Made by a program: the position numbers and the translations under genes. From Rhinopithecus roxellana (taxonomy: Eukaryota; Chordata; Mammalia; Primates; Cercopithecidae), in NCBI RefSeq assembly GCF_007565055.1, contig NC_044566.1:93836297-93900296 (forward strand): a stretch of 64,000 nt of DNA, given 5' to 3'. Of the stretch, positions 24,125 to 34,897 are shown piece by piece. Under the pieces are notes generated by a model. That model did no database searches. It was not told the origin of the DNA and was given only the letters and a program-made list of their open reading frames with translations. The first letter of the stretch is position 1. Each line of letters begins with the position of its first letter.

Positions 24125-24905
24125 ATTATGACATGACCTAGCAATTACACTCTGAGGCATATACCCAAGAAAACTGAAAACACAGTGTTTTTCCACAAAA
24201 ACCTACATACAAATGTTCATAGTAGCATTATCATGGTAAGACAAAAAGTGGATACAAACCAATGTCCATCAACAAATGAACAAAATGTATATCTATACAA
24301 TAGAATATTATTCAGCCATAAAAGGAATGGATCTTGATACATGCTACAACATGGATGAACCTCAAAAACAGTATGCTAAGTGAAAAAAAAGTCAGTCACA
24401 CAAAGTTACATACTGCATGATTCCACTTATATGAAATGTCCAGAATTTTAAAATCCATACAGACTGAAAGCAGATTAGTGTTTGTCAGGGGCAGTTGGGA
24501 GAAGGTAGTAGGGCATGACTGCTTTATACAGGGATGTCTAATCTTTTGGCTTCCCTGGGCCACACTGGAAAAGAAGAATTATCTAGGGCCACACATAAAG
24601 TACACTAACACTAACAATAGTTGATAAGCTTAAAAAAATTGATAAAATCTCAGAATGTTTTAAGAAAGTTCACAAATTTGTGTTGGGCTGCATTCAAAGC
24701 TGTCGTGGGCCACATATGGCCCATGGGCTGCAGGGTGACAAGTTTGGCTTAATGGGTACTCTGTTTCTTTCTGGCGTGATAAAATGTTCTGCAATTAAAT
24801 TGTGGTTGGTGTTAATTGTACAACAATGTAAATGTACTGGAAGTCAGTAAGTGAACATTTTTAAATGGTTAAAACGGCAAATTTTACCTGAATAAAATAT
24901 GTATC
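24125..24905 (+). mobile_element. L1M 3'-end fragment split by a DNA transposon
   Basis: ACCTAGCAATTACACTCTGA, ATAGTAGCATTATCATGG and ATTCAGCCATAAAAGGAATG run up to 24526. The L1 3' tail resumes at 24753 and ends TTTTACCTGAATAAAATATG. Confidence 0.75.
24527..24752 (+). mobile_element. hAT-type non-autonomous DNA transposon (MER30-like)
   Basis: Starts CAGGGATGTCTAATCTTTTG and contains GGGCCACACATAAAGTACAC and GTGGGCCACATATGGCCCAT. This matches a ~230-bp hAT MITE I recall as MER30. The family name is less sure than the class. Confidence 0.6.
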
Positions 24906-26400
24906 TTTTGGTTACTGGAGACACTAACTACAGGCCTTGCAAAGTTTTGTCCTGTGGGCTGTTACAGAAGCATTCTAGCTGAAGACAGACAGGTAGGGGA
25001 GCAACCCAGAAATTGCCTGCCTCCACAAGCCACGCTTGTAAAAATACAGACATCAAAAAGCCCTGTATGGTTCACACCCTTGAGAGGAGGGGCCGCCATA
25101 TCCTACCACAACATTGGTTTTCCTATGTCTGACTACTTAACTATTTGGCAAATTTCTCAGGGTTCTCACAAGTATGGGGTGACTTGATGTCTCATAAAGT
25201 AATTTTCTTACAAAGTTTTTCATCAGAAAGGAGCTAAACCAAAACTAAGGGCAGAAATCCATAAACACATAGTAAACCCATGCCTTGCAAGAGACACCTT
25301 CCACTTCCACTATGATTTATTCCTCAAGTCTCTGGACTTCCTAGAAGAAAACTTAATGAAACTTAGATTCAGTGACCACATTAGGGAGGAATGAGTGCCT
25401 CCTGGTGATCATCTCAACAAAGACTGCCCAGGAATCAAAATGTTGCAGATTTATTTTTGTTACACCCATTTCCCTACAGTGTTTAGAAGTAAAACACTGG
25501 AAGCCATCAATCAGCTCCTGTCCCTAAAGCATTGGGGAGAATTCAATGACACTGGACACTTGCCACACTGAACGCTCCTCATACAGGTCCCCGAACAACT
25601 GGGCAGAGTGACTGGCTCAGGGCCGCAGTCAATAAACACTTGTTATCAAAGCAATAGTTATACAGTTTATCTGGAAAATAAGCTGGAGAAAGTGCTAAGA
25701 AGTTTCCAGAAAAAAAAAAAAAGGTCAGGAAAGAGAAGGACTTACCCTCTATATACAAAAAATGTGCTCCACATCTAAAATACTTAAACAGTGTGAATTA
25801 AAGGAGAGGAAAGAGTGAGCTGTAAAATTTTAAAAGGAAGTCCTAAAACAGCACCAAACACAGAGGCCTGCATGCCAGAGAAAAGTGTATCAAATCTGCA
25901 AGTCAGCAAAGGCACTGGGCACCTAAATGTTCATTTTGGTCCCACCGCTGTGGTGGCCAACAGTTGGGTTTATACTTCTTAGGGAGATTTTATACAGACA
26001 TTAACACTTTCATTAAATGTAAAAAGCAGCAATTACTAAAAGTACTAATTAGACAAGAAATATAGTTATAATGAAATAATAATTTTAAAAGCCAAAAGAA
26101 GTTTAAAAAATTATGACTGTAACACACAAATATGGGATAAATCAGTTAACAGTGGGAATAACTCTTAAAAAGTAAATCAGGAAGCTTACAGAAAGTTCTG
26201 GCCCATGTGATAAACTGTAAGAGAGAATAAATAATACTTCTCAAGGGGGGAAATGTGTGGTTAGTGGCAAGAAAATGTGTTGTAAATTCAAGTGCCTACA
26301 GAGGCCAGGCAGACAGTGAAATGGGGGAATCGATGGCAAGAAGGTGGGCGAGAGCTCGGTGGATGCTGCCACATAACAACTCATCCGCCTCAGGACATCA
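24906..26400. other. UBAC2 intron 1, unique
   Basis: No repeat or gene recognised in this 1.5 kb, one of the longer Alu-free stretches of the intron. Confidence 0.5.
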
Positions 26401-27000
26401 CAGACACCTGAACTTAGGTCTGAAATAAGCCAATTTTAAAGTGCTGGCAAGTAACTCTCCTCTCCAACCCGCCCCCCACAACCTCTACAGAGACCAAAGG
26501 AAACGCCTGGGGCCTGGAGAAGCCCCGCCGGGTGGGCATCCATGAACGCAGCTGAGACACCAGAGGGCCGCATGCCGGGGCGTGTGCGGTAACAGCTGGC
26601 CCCAAGCCGGGGTGCCTCCCTGTGTTCAACGACCCAAGGAGTCGGAATCAACCAAACAGGGTGACAAGCAAGCATGCCCGAGCTACAAAGATGGCGCTGG
26701 AGCAATCCCAGGCCACACAAGAGGGTCTGCCTCCGCAGAGTTTCAGCATAGCCTACGTGAGTCTGGGTTGGAGAAAGAGGGCAAGCAGAACACACGCCTG
26801 CACGGCGGAGAAACCCAAGTCTTGTTTTAAAGCTTTGATGAGCCACGGGACCTCTCCCTGGGAGAAAAGCGTAAGAGCTCCGAGCAGAAAAATCCTTGCA
26901 AGTTTGGGCTTCTGAGTGGCCCTTCAGCACCTAATGGGTGGGGGGAGCTGATACTGAGCAAAGGCCTAGCTGAAGCAGGGAACAAGCCCCATTGAAACCC
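26401..27000 (-). other. GC-richer island in UBAC2 intron 1 with a 164-codon frame
   Basis: This is higher in GC and CpG than its surroundings and free of recognisable repeats. The minus strand (the UBAC2 strand) is open at 26436-26930: MLKGHSEAQT at the start, Cys-, Arg- and Pro-rich, ending EESYLPAL. The plus strand contains ACAAAGATGGCGCTGGAG, a YY1-like start-site motif. The product is not recognised. It could be an alternative first exon, an lncRNA exon or chance. Confidence 0.3.
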
Positions 27001-27032
27001 CAAACACTAAAATTAATTCAAAAAAGAGGAAA

Positions 27033-27330
27033 GAGGCCGGGTGTGGTGGCTCACGCCTGTAATCCCAACACTTTGGGAGGCCGAGGCGGGCAGATCACCT
27101 GAGGTCAGGAATTCGAGATCAGCCTGGCCAACATGGTGAAATGCCGTCTCTACAAAAATTAGCCGGGCGTGGTGGCAGGCGCCCGTAATCCCAGTTACTA
27201 GGGAGGCCGAGGCATGAGAATGGCTTGAACCCAGGAGACGGAGGTTGCAGTGAGCCAAGATCGCGCCATTGCACTCCAGCCTGGGGGACAAGAGCAAGAC
27301 ATCATCTCAAAAAAAAAAAGAAAAAAGAAA
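27033..27330 (+). mobile_element. Alu with A/G-rich tail
   Basis: GGCCGGGTGTGGTGGCTCAC. The tail extends as AAAAGAAAAAAG to about 27370. Confidence 0.94.
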
Positions 27331-27795
27331 AAAAAGAAAAGAAAGAAAAAAGAAAAAGGAAAGAGGAAAAGAATCCAGCAAAAACAATGAAACCAAGAAG
27401 ACCGCCAGGTAAAATTCCAGTCTAAGACAGCAGACCCAGGACACCTGTCCACCTTCCCGCCCTTCCAAAGTTGTTTCAAAATAAAAGAACCCTCAAAACA
27501 CCAGAGAAATGTGTCCTTTCAACTGAGTCCAGAGAAAGAATCAACAAATACCAAGACCTGGGGAAGAATACAAGCAATCCTCAGGAGAATTGAGGGCATT
27601 TCTCAAACTGCAGGCATTACCACTACAGCACCACAGTTTCTGCCTGCCCTGATCCTGTTATTTAATATTTTTCTTTAAATCACCTTACTGTGATTTACAT
27701 AAATATTTTAAAGGAAATTTGGTATCACTACAGTAAATGGAAAACAAGTGTCCCTTTCTCATTAGTAGGTGGTAACTATAAAAATAAACACACTA

Positions 27796-28103
27796 GGCCA
27801 GGCACGGTGACTCACACCTGTAATTCCAGCACTTTGGGAGGCCAAGGTGGGCGGATCACCTGAGATCAGGAGTTCGAGACCAGTCTGGCCAACATGGTGA
27901 AAACCTGTCTCTACTAAAAATACAAAATTAACCAGGTGTGGTGGTGGGCACCTATAATGCCAGCTACTACTTGGGAGGCTGAGGCATCAGAATCCCTTGA
28001 ACCAGGGAGGCAGAGGTTGCAGTGAGCCAAGATTGCACCACTGCACTCCAGCTGGGGCAGTCAGAGTGAGACTGTGTCGCAAACACACACACACACACAC
28101 ACA
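27796..28103 (+). mobile_element. Alu with (CA)n tail
   Basis: GGCCAGGCACGGTGACTCAC. The tail has turned into a CA repeat (28082-28103), next to the MADE1 hairpin. Confidence 0.93.
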
Positions 28104-28110
28104 AATACAA

Positions 28111-28177
28111 GTTGGTACAAAAGTAATTGCCATTTTACTTTTAATGGCAAAAACCACAATTACTTTTGCACCAACCT
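28111..28177. mobile_element. MADE1 (mariner-derived MITE), miR-548-type hairpin
   Basis: The left arm GTTGGTACAAAAGTAATTGC (28111-28130) is inversely complementary to the right arm ending ATTACTTTTGCACCAAC (28175). The whole is a near-perfect ~67-nt hairpin. MADE1 elements of this form are the source of the primate miR-548 family (established knowledge). Whether this copy is transcribed and processed is unknown. It directly follows the (CA)n tail of an Alu. Confidence 0.88.
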
Positions 28178-28312
28178 ATTACAAAACAAAGTTATTAAAG
28201 TCTAATATTACCTCCTGCTCTTTTTGTTACAATGGGAAAATAGCCATTATTAGAGAGGTCTTTCAGACTAGCACCAAACCAAGATTTTCTATTTGATCCA
28301 ATCACGAATAGT

Positions 28313-28327
28313 AAGAACTGAAAAGGG
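28313..28327 (+). repeat. Left target-site duplication of the H2AZ1 retrocopy
   Basis: AAGAACTGAAAAGGG, repeated exactly after the poly(A) at 29945-29959. Confidence 0.9.
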
Positions 28328-29944
28328 CAGTTTGAATCACGGTGCGACGAAGGAGTAGGCGGTGGGATCTCACGGTGGGTCTGATTAGCCCTTTCTCTGC
28401 CTTGCTTAAGCTTCAGCAGAACTCGAAATGGCTGGCAGTAAGGCCGGGAAGGACTCCGGAACGGCCAAGACAAAGGCAGAGAGCCAGCTTGCAGTTCCCA
28501 GTGGGCCATATTCATCGACACCTGAAATCTAGGACGACCAGTCACGGACGTGTGGGCACGACTGCCACTGTGTACAGCACAGCCATCCTGGAGTACCTCA
28601 CCGCAGAGGGACTTGAACTGGCAGGAAATGCATCAAAAGACTTAAAGGTAAAGTGTATATTACCCCTCGTCACTCGCAACTTGCTATTCGTGCAGATGAA
28701 GAATTGGATTCTCTCATCAAGGGTACAATTGCTGGTGGTGGTGTCATTCCACACATCCACACATCTCTGTTTGGGAAGAAAGGACACCAGAAGACTGTCT
28801 AATGGATGCCTGGATTCTGTGTTATCTCAGGACTCTTACACACTAGAACAGCTGTCCAGTGTTGGTGATTCCAGTGGACTGTCTAATGGATGCCTGGATT
28901 CTGTGTTCTCTCAAGACTCTTACACACTAGAACAGCTGTCCAGTGTTGGTGATTTCAGTGGACTGTCTAATGGATGTCTGGATTCTGTGTTCTCTCAGGA
29001 CTCTTACACACTAGAACAGCTGTCCAGTGCTGGTGATTCAAGTGGACTGTCTAATGGATGCCTGGATTCTGTGTTTCTCTCAGGACTCTACACACTAGAA
29101 CAGCTGTCCAGTGCTGGGTGATTCCAGTGGACTGATCTAATGGATGCCTGGATTCTGGGTTATCTCAGGAATCTTACACAATAGAACAGCTGCCAGTGTT
29201 GGTGATTTCCAGTGGACTGTCGAAGGGATGCCTGGATTCTGTGTTCTCTCAGGACTCTTACACACTAGAACAGCTGTCCAGTGTTGGTGATTCCAGTGGA
29301 CTGTCTAATGGATGCCTGGATTCCATGTTCTCTCAGGACTCTTACACACTAGAACAGCTGTCCAGTGTTGGTGATTCCAGTGGACTGTCTAATGGATGCC
29401 TGGATTCTGTGTTATCTCAGGACTCTTACACACTAGAACAGCTGTCCAGTGCTGGTGATTCCAGTGGACTGTCTAATGGATGCCTGGATTCCATGTTCTC
29501 TCAGGACTCTTACACACTAGAACAGCTGTCCAGTGTTGGTGATTCCAGTGGACTGTCTAATGGATGCCTGGATTCTGTGTTATCTCAGGACTCTTACACA
29601 CTAGAACAGCTGTCCAGTGTTGGTGATTCCAGTGGACTGTATTTCTGTGAAAAACACAATTTTGTCTTTTTGTGATTCTATTTGAGCAAGTTGGAAGTTT
29701 AATTAGCTTTCCAACCAACTAAATTTCTGCATTTGAGTCTTAACCATATTTAAGTGTTACTGTGGCTTCAAAGAAGCTATTGATTCTGGAGTAGTGGGTT
29801 TTGATTGAGTGGACTGTTTTTAAAACTGTTTGGATTTTAATTGTGATGCAGAAGTTATAGTAACAAACATTTGGTTTTGTACAGTCATTATTTCCACTGT
29901 GGTGGATAAGCTCAATAAAAATCATATCTCAAAAAAAAAAAAAA
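28328..29944 (+). pseudogene. Processed pseudogene of histone H2AZ1 with expanded 3'UTR minisatellite
   Basis: An intronless copy of the H2A.Z mRNA. It has the 5'UTR from about 28332, ATG at 28428 (MAGSKAGKDSG), a coding remnant to the old TAA at 28800-28802, the 3'UTR, an AATAAA signal near 29910, and a poly(A) tract ending about 29944. A 15-bp target-site duplication (AAGAACTGAAAAGGG) flanks it at 28313-28327 and 29945-29959, proof of L1-mediated retroposition. The reading frame is broken by a ~14-bp deletion after KTKAES and by a 2-bp insertion after KVK. The C-terminal KTV and the 3'UTR favour H2AZ1 over H2AZ2 as the parent. It sits in UBAC2 intron 1, antisense to the gene. The 3'UTR start is amplified tenfold (separate entry). 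Confidence 0.93.
28793..29634 (+). repeat. 84-bp x 10 minisatellite born inside the H2AZ1 pseudogene
   Basis: Ten head-to-tail units start at 28793, 28877, 28961, 29045, 29130, 29215, 29299, 29383, 29467 and 29551. Eight are 84 bp, and the fourth and fifth are 85 bp. Each unit begins GACTGTCTAATGG, i.e. the last H2A.Z codons with the stop, and ends in 3'UTR sequence. The hexamer GACTGT recurs right after the last unit (29635-29640), where the unique 3'UTR resumes. Units 7 and 9 share TTCCATGTTC, while units 8 and 10 share TTCTGTGTTATC. This marks a recent duplication of a 168-bp dimer. Confidence 0.95.
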
Positions 29945-29982
29945 AAGAACTGAAAAGGGAGTCAAGAACTGAAAAGGGAGTC
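29945..29982 (+). repeat. Right target-site duplication, itself tandemly doubled
   Basis: A 19-bp unit (AAGAACTGAAAAGGGAGTC) occurs twice in tandem (29945-29963 and 29964-29982). Its first 15 bp are the target-site duplication, so the 3' copy of the duplication was duplicated again after insertion. Confidence 0.9.
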
Positions 29983-30820
29983 ATGACCTGACTTTTATTT
30001 CAATGGTGTTTACTGTTGGGCCCACACCCTGTCTAAAATCATCTCCAGTGGTGCAAATGCCACCGAGCAAGCATGATAGTGGGGCCTCAAACCCGTCCCC
30101 AAACCCACTGTCTACAAACAGCCTTTCCCCCACCATTCCAGGTTGGAAAAGAAGTTTATTTATTCCCCCAAAATAAAATCCTAGAAACTCTCCAGAAAGG
30201 GTGGGGTGGGGGGCAATCTGCTTAAGGAGAACATTAAGGGGGTTAGAGGTCTGCAAAAAACTAGAAGAGAGCTTGGGGTAACTTCAAACTTCCAAACCAG
30301 ATCACAGCACAAGTGACGGGGAATGGAAAAGGAGGGTAATAAGAAGGGCAGCTTCACTCAGGAGTACAAGCCACAGAAAGCGCTGAGTCCCGCTTTGACG
30401 CTTTGACGACTGCAGGGGGTTCTCACATTCCTGCCTCCCCCCACCACTACCTACTCCCCACCTCTGCACCCTATATGCAAACCAGCCTATTCATATGCCT
30501 TGCATACTGAAACAGAACCTAGAGTCAGCCCTGCCATTTGAAGTTTGAGCCTCTTGCTGGAAAAGGCTGTACCCACAAACAAAGAGGAAACCCACACTAG
30601 GTACTTAGGAATCCAGTCATTCAGGACTGCACAAGAATGGCCAAGCAAGATTCAGAAGTTCACTACCTGTGTCCTTACACGAAAAAAATTTACTCCAGGA
30701 GGGATTTCAGGAAAAAACAAACAAACAAAGATGCCAAGGCAAAAAATAATGCAAGATTCAAGAAACAACAGGGCAGGTTTTCTGACCTAGGTTCTAACCC
30801 TGGCTCTACAATAAATACAC
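29983..30820. other. UBAC2 intron 1, unique
   Basis: No gene recognised. Contains a small doubled CTTTGACG near 30393-30408. Confidence 0.45.
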
Positions 30821-30825
30821 AATCA

Positions 30826-31105
30826 GGCCAGGGGCAGTGGCTCACGCCTGTAATCCCAGCACTTTGAGAGGATGAGGCAGGCAGATCACTTGAGGTTGAG
30901 ACTTCAAGGCCAACACGGTGAAACCCCATCTCTAGTAAAAATACAAAAATTAGCCAGGTGTGGTGGTAGACACTTGTAATCCCAGCTACTAGAAGGCTGA
31001 GACAGGAGAATCGCTTGAACCTGAGAGGCAGAGCTTGCAGTGAGCTGAGATCATGCCACTACACTCCAGCCTGGGCGACAAAGCAAGACTCTGTCTAAAT
31101 TAAAA
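30826..31105 (+). mobile_element. Alu
   Basis: GGCCAGGGGCAGTGGCTCAC to GACTCTGTCTAAATT. Confidence 0.92.
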
Positions 31106-31267
31106 TAAAATATTCTTATCCTTTGACTCTATAATTCAACATTTATGATTTCTTTAAAATGAAGTCAAAGATGCAATCAATAACTTAGTTACAAAGATAT
31201 TCTAAGTGTTTCTAAGTGAGAAAATACTGCAAAAAAACTTATTTTAGTACGATAAAATGTTACAATT

Positions 31268-31566
31268 GACCAGGTGCAGTGACTCATGCCTGTAATCCCA
31301 GCACTTTAGGGGGCCGAGTTAGGCGGATCACCTGAGGTCAGGAGTTCAAGACCAGCCTGGTCAACATGGTAAAACCCTGTCTCTACAAAAATACAATAAT
31401 TAGCAGGGCATGATGGCAGGTGCCTGTAATCCCAACTACTCAGGAGGCTGAGGCAAGAGAATCACTTGAACCCGGGAGGCGGCAGTTGCGGTGAGCTGAG
31501 ATCATGCCATTGCACTCCAGGCTGGACGACAGAGCAAGACCCCGTCTCAGAAAAAAAAAAAAAAAG
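31268..31566 (+). mobile_element. Alu
   Basis: GACCAGGTGCAGTGACTCAT to an A15 tail. Confidence 0.93.
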
Positions 31567-31571
31567 TTACG

Positions 31572-31700
31572 GACAGGGCGTGGTGGCTTATGCCTGTAAT
31601 CCCAGCAATTTGGGAGGCCAAGGAAGGCAGATCACCTGAGGTCAGGAGTTCGAGACCAGCCTGGCCCACATGGTGAAAACCCATCTTAAATTAAAAAAAA
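31572..31700 (+). mobile_element. Alu left arm only
   Basis: GGACAGGGCGTGGTGGCTTA to GGTGAAAACCCATC, then an A/T-rich run. The right arm is missing. It abuts the preceding Alu's tail. Confidence 0.85.
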
Positions 31701-33190
31701 AAATTTTTTTTGAAAAAAAAAGTTATAACCATTCAAACTCATGTTTTTTCATATCTGAGATGCTGGAAGAACATCAAATGTATATCTGAATGCCATTTCT
31801 GTATAAAACCAAATGTATAGGTGTATGGATGTGTGTATACACATGTATCAGGAAAAAAAAGAATGCATAGATAAGCACATACACAGAAAAAGTCTAAAAG
31901 AATGAGCACTAGACTACCAACAAGGGTGATGTGGGTGTGGGAGTCACTATGTGGGACTAGTCCTTTCTACACTACATACAATATTTGTATAATTTTTGAA
32001 CTTTTTCAACATGTTTCAGTTTTGTAATAAGGCAAAACAAAGATAATGGTAAAAGTTGGCTTGAAGATTACTTAATGACATGGAGTGAATTCATTCAAGA
32101 AGAGTAAATGAAAAAAGCAGAGTATGAAACTATAGATAGGCTGACCTTTCCTTTAAAAATGTGTATTTACATGCACACATAAAGGAGAAAAAAAATTATA
32201 CAACAATACAGAAATAATGATCAAATCTGGGCAGTACAATGAAATGGAAATTTGTTTGTTCCCTATATTTTATTTCCCCCAATAAATCTTAGAAACAGTT
32301 AATAAAGTCAAATAGACTTCTCTGTTGCAGGGCTGCAAAGGGTCTTTGAAGTGTCAATCTGCATCGTCAATGTCAAAAAACAATATGGCCAACAACATAC
32401 CCAACCTAACTTGGCTATAGAACCCTTTCCAAAGATTAGTGTCATGCTCTTCCCATTGTATCATGTCCACCGACGGGACTAAATTCTGGGAAATGACTGA
32501 AAACAATGGCAGTGTAACTTAGAAAGCCTTAGGGAAAAATCTGGGGGGAAAATCATGATTTAAATAAGGATTACTTTATAATTCTCATTTACACTCACAA
32601 TTTAAATGAGGGTTAAAACTTCAGGAGCTCCTCATAGTATCGTTTCACAAAGCACACTTCAAAAATGCTAAATTATTGATGAGATATGCTTTAGCAAGTT
32701 TCACTTATTAAAATCCTATAAAAATGCCAATTTTAAAATTTCTTGATGTAAGATAGGTTCCACCTACATTACTAAAACTGATATTGAGACAGACTGAGAA
32801 TGGAAAAAGTTGGAAAAGGAAGATGACTTGATAAGGGAAGAGAAAAACAGAGGATATACAAATAAAAACAACTGTAGAGCACTAACTGCTACAAAAGATC
32901 CTAATTAGGACATAAAACATGTCTACCGAAGGTAAAGTGGATCTTGGTTCTGATGTGGGGAGAGGGAGACTGGTGCACTGGCAGCCAGGAGAAGGAGCAC
33001 GGTACAGCCCAGGAAAGCAGCTGCCATGGTCCCAAGGGGAGGAGGGAAAAGCACATTGCCAGGACACAATGATGCAGTTTCCAATGACTGAGACTCAAGC
33101 TCTACACTAACCTGAGCTACTATTTACATCACTCGCCTAAGACAATCCCAGTGGTTGGGAGACACACGGAGATAAACTTCTTTAAGGCTG
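31701..33190. other. UBAC2 intron 1, AT-rich with possible LINE debris
   Basis: GATGTGGGTGTGGGAGTCAC and neighbours at 31900-32040 could be old LINE sequence. No ORF of note. Confidence 0.35.
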
Positions 33191-33194
33191 AGAA

Positions 33195-33415
33195 GCAGTA
33201 GTGAGCAACACAGAATAGGGAGCCAGACCATCTGGGTTCAAATCCTAGTTCTGCTCCTCAGTAGGAAAGTTACTTAAATGTCTGTGCCTCAGTTTCCTCA
33301 GCTGCAAATTGGGGAGGATAACTGTCTACCTCGCAGGGCTGTTCTGAGAATTAAGTGAGTCAATATATGTAAGCTGCTTAGAACAGTGCCTAGCACATAG
33401 TATTTTATCAGTAAA
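33195..33415 (+). mobile_element. MIR SINE
   Basis: TCTGGGTTCAAATCCTAGTT, GTGCCTCAGTTTCCTCAGCT and AACAGTGCCTAGCACATAGT are a well-preserved MIR. Confidence 0.88.
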
Positions 33416-33587
33416 ACCAAAAATAACTCACACTTATTAGTCACTGATTGAAAAGGTATAAGAACTATATATAGACATTTAGCACCCTTGTTTAAATAAT
33501 GATTCTTTTTCCCAGGTGTTTGTCCTAAGGCTTAACAAGTCATATTGCCGTTGCCATTTTCTACTAAAGGGACTAAATTTTCACTGT

Positions 33588-33790
33588 ATGATACAGTAGG
33601 AAGCACAGGCTTTGGAAGCAAGCAAATTGGAGTCAAATCTCAGCTCTTCCACATACTACTAGCTATGTGGTCTTGGACAAATTATTTTCTGAGCCTGAAA
33701 AGCCTCGTTTGTGGAGGGGAAAAATAACAATACCTATCCTCATAGGGCTACTGTGAAAATGAACTGTAATAACTTAAGAAAAGCAATCTT
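33588..33790 (+). mobile_element. MIR SINE
   Basis: GGAGTCAAATCTCAGCTCTT, GTGGTCTTGGACAAATTA and CTCATAGGGCTACTGTGAAA follow MIR. This is a second MIR only ~170 bp after the first. Confidence 0.82.
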
Positions 33791-33948
33791 TTCTCCCTTA
33801 AATTGCTGGTGGAGTTGAAATTGGTACTACCCTTTGGGATTGGAATTTGGCCGTATGTACTTATGTACTAAAAGTTATGTGAGAATACACTTTATTTAAC
33901 TTACTTTCACTTCTACGAGTATCTGAAAGTTAAGATGCTCTCGGCATT

Positions 33949-33985
33949 ACTAAAATAAAATACAATAAAATAAAATAAAATAAAG
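33949..33985. repeat. (AAAAT)n microsatellite
   Basis: TAAAATAAAATACAATAAAA and further pentamers. Confidence 0.9.
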
Positions 33986-34055
33986 AGGGGAGAAACAACC
34001 TAATTCTGCAAGCACAGCATCCTAGGGGAACGCTTATGACAAAGGGAAAAAGCGG

Positions 34056-34192
34056 GGCCCGGCATGGTGGCTCACGCCTGTAATCCCAGCACTTTGGGAG
34101 GCCGAGGTGGGTGGATCACCTGAGGTCAAGAGTTCAAGACCAGCCTGGTCAACAAGGTGAAACCCCGTCTCTACTAAAAATACAAAAATAGG
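34056..34192 (+). mobile_element. Alu left arm, joined to a second Alu
   Basis: GGCCCGGCATGGTGGCTCAC to AATACAAAAATA, where the next Alu starts. Confidence 0.9.
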
Positions 34193-34465
34193 TCAGGCGT
34201 GGTAGCTCACGCCTGTAATCCCAGCACTGTAGGAGGCCAAGGCGGGCGGATCACCTGAGGTCGGGAGTTCAAGACCAATGGAGAAATCCCATCTCTACTA
34301 AAAACACAAAATCAGCCGGGCGTGATGGCACATGCCTGTAATCCCAGATACTTGGGAGCCTGAGGCAGGAGACTCACTAGAACCCGGGAGGCAGAGGTTG
34401 CAGCAAGCCGAGATCGCACCACTGTGGTCCAGCCTGGGCAACAGGAGTGAAACTCCGTCTCAAAG
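34193..34465 (+). mobile_element. Alu
   Basis: GGTCAGGCGTGGTAGCTCAC. Lacks the CAGCCTGG(T/C)CAACATGG stretch by a small deletion. The tail is AAAGAAAAAGAAAAAA. Confidence 0.92.
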
Positions 34466-34897
34466 AAAAAGAAAAAAGCGGAGTGCATACATGGTCATTA
34501 TGATTACATTTTAAAAGATTCTGTTGGGTGGAATAAAAGCAAGTAAGAAAATAGTATTGAGATAAATTTATTTTTACCTATTTATTTAGATACTAGTTTT
34601 TGTACTGGAAAAACAGCAGAAACACCAAAATATCAATAAATGCCATTTTATTTCTTCCTAGTGCTTTCCTGCATTGCACTGAACTCCTTTCCTACATCGC
34701 AGAATTGTCTCTGATGAACATGTACTCATTTTATAACAAACTCAGTTATTTTAAAACAAGAACATAAGTGTACAGAAAAAGAAAAGATGAAGAAATTAAA
34801 TTAAATGCTAAGACTGGATTTCTCTATTTTCCAAACTTCCTATAGTGTGGTTAATGTTACTTTTACGACGAAAAGAAACATTTTTTAAAGCATCCTC

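Noticed and set aside
28342..29121. Functional H2A.Z variant gene
   Set aside because: Poly(A), target duplication, lack of introns, an early deletion and a 2-bp insertion show a processed pseudogene. The long frame only borrows part of the histone frame.
28793..29634. CRISPR-like array of regularly spaced repeats
   Set aside because: The units are contiguous with no unique spacers, lie in a eukaryotic retropseudogene and are 84 bp long. This is a minisatellite.
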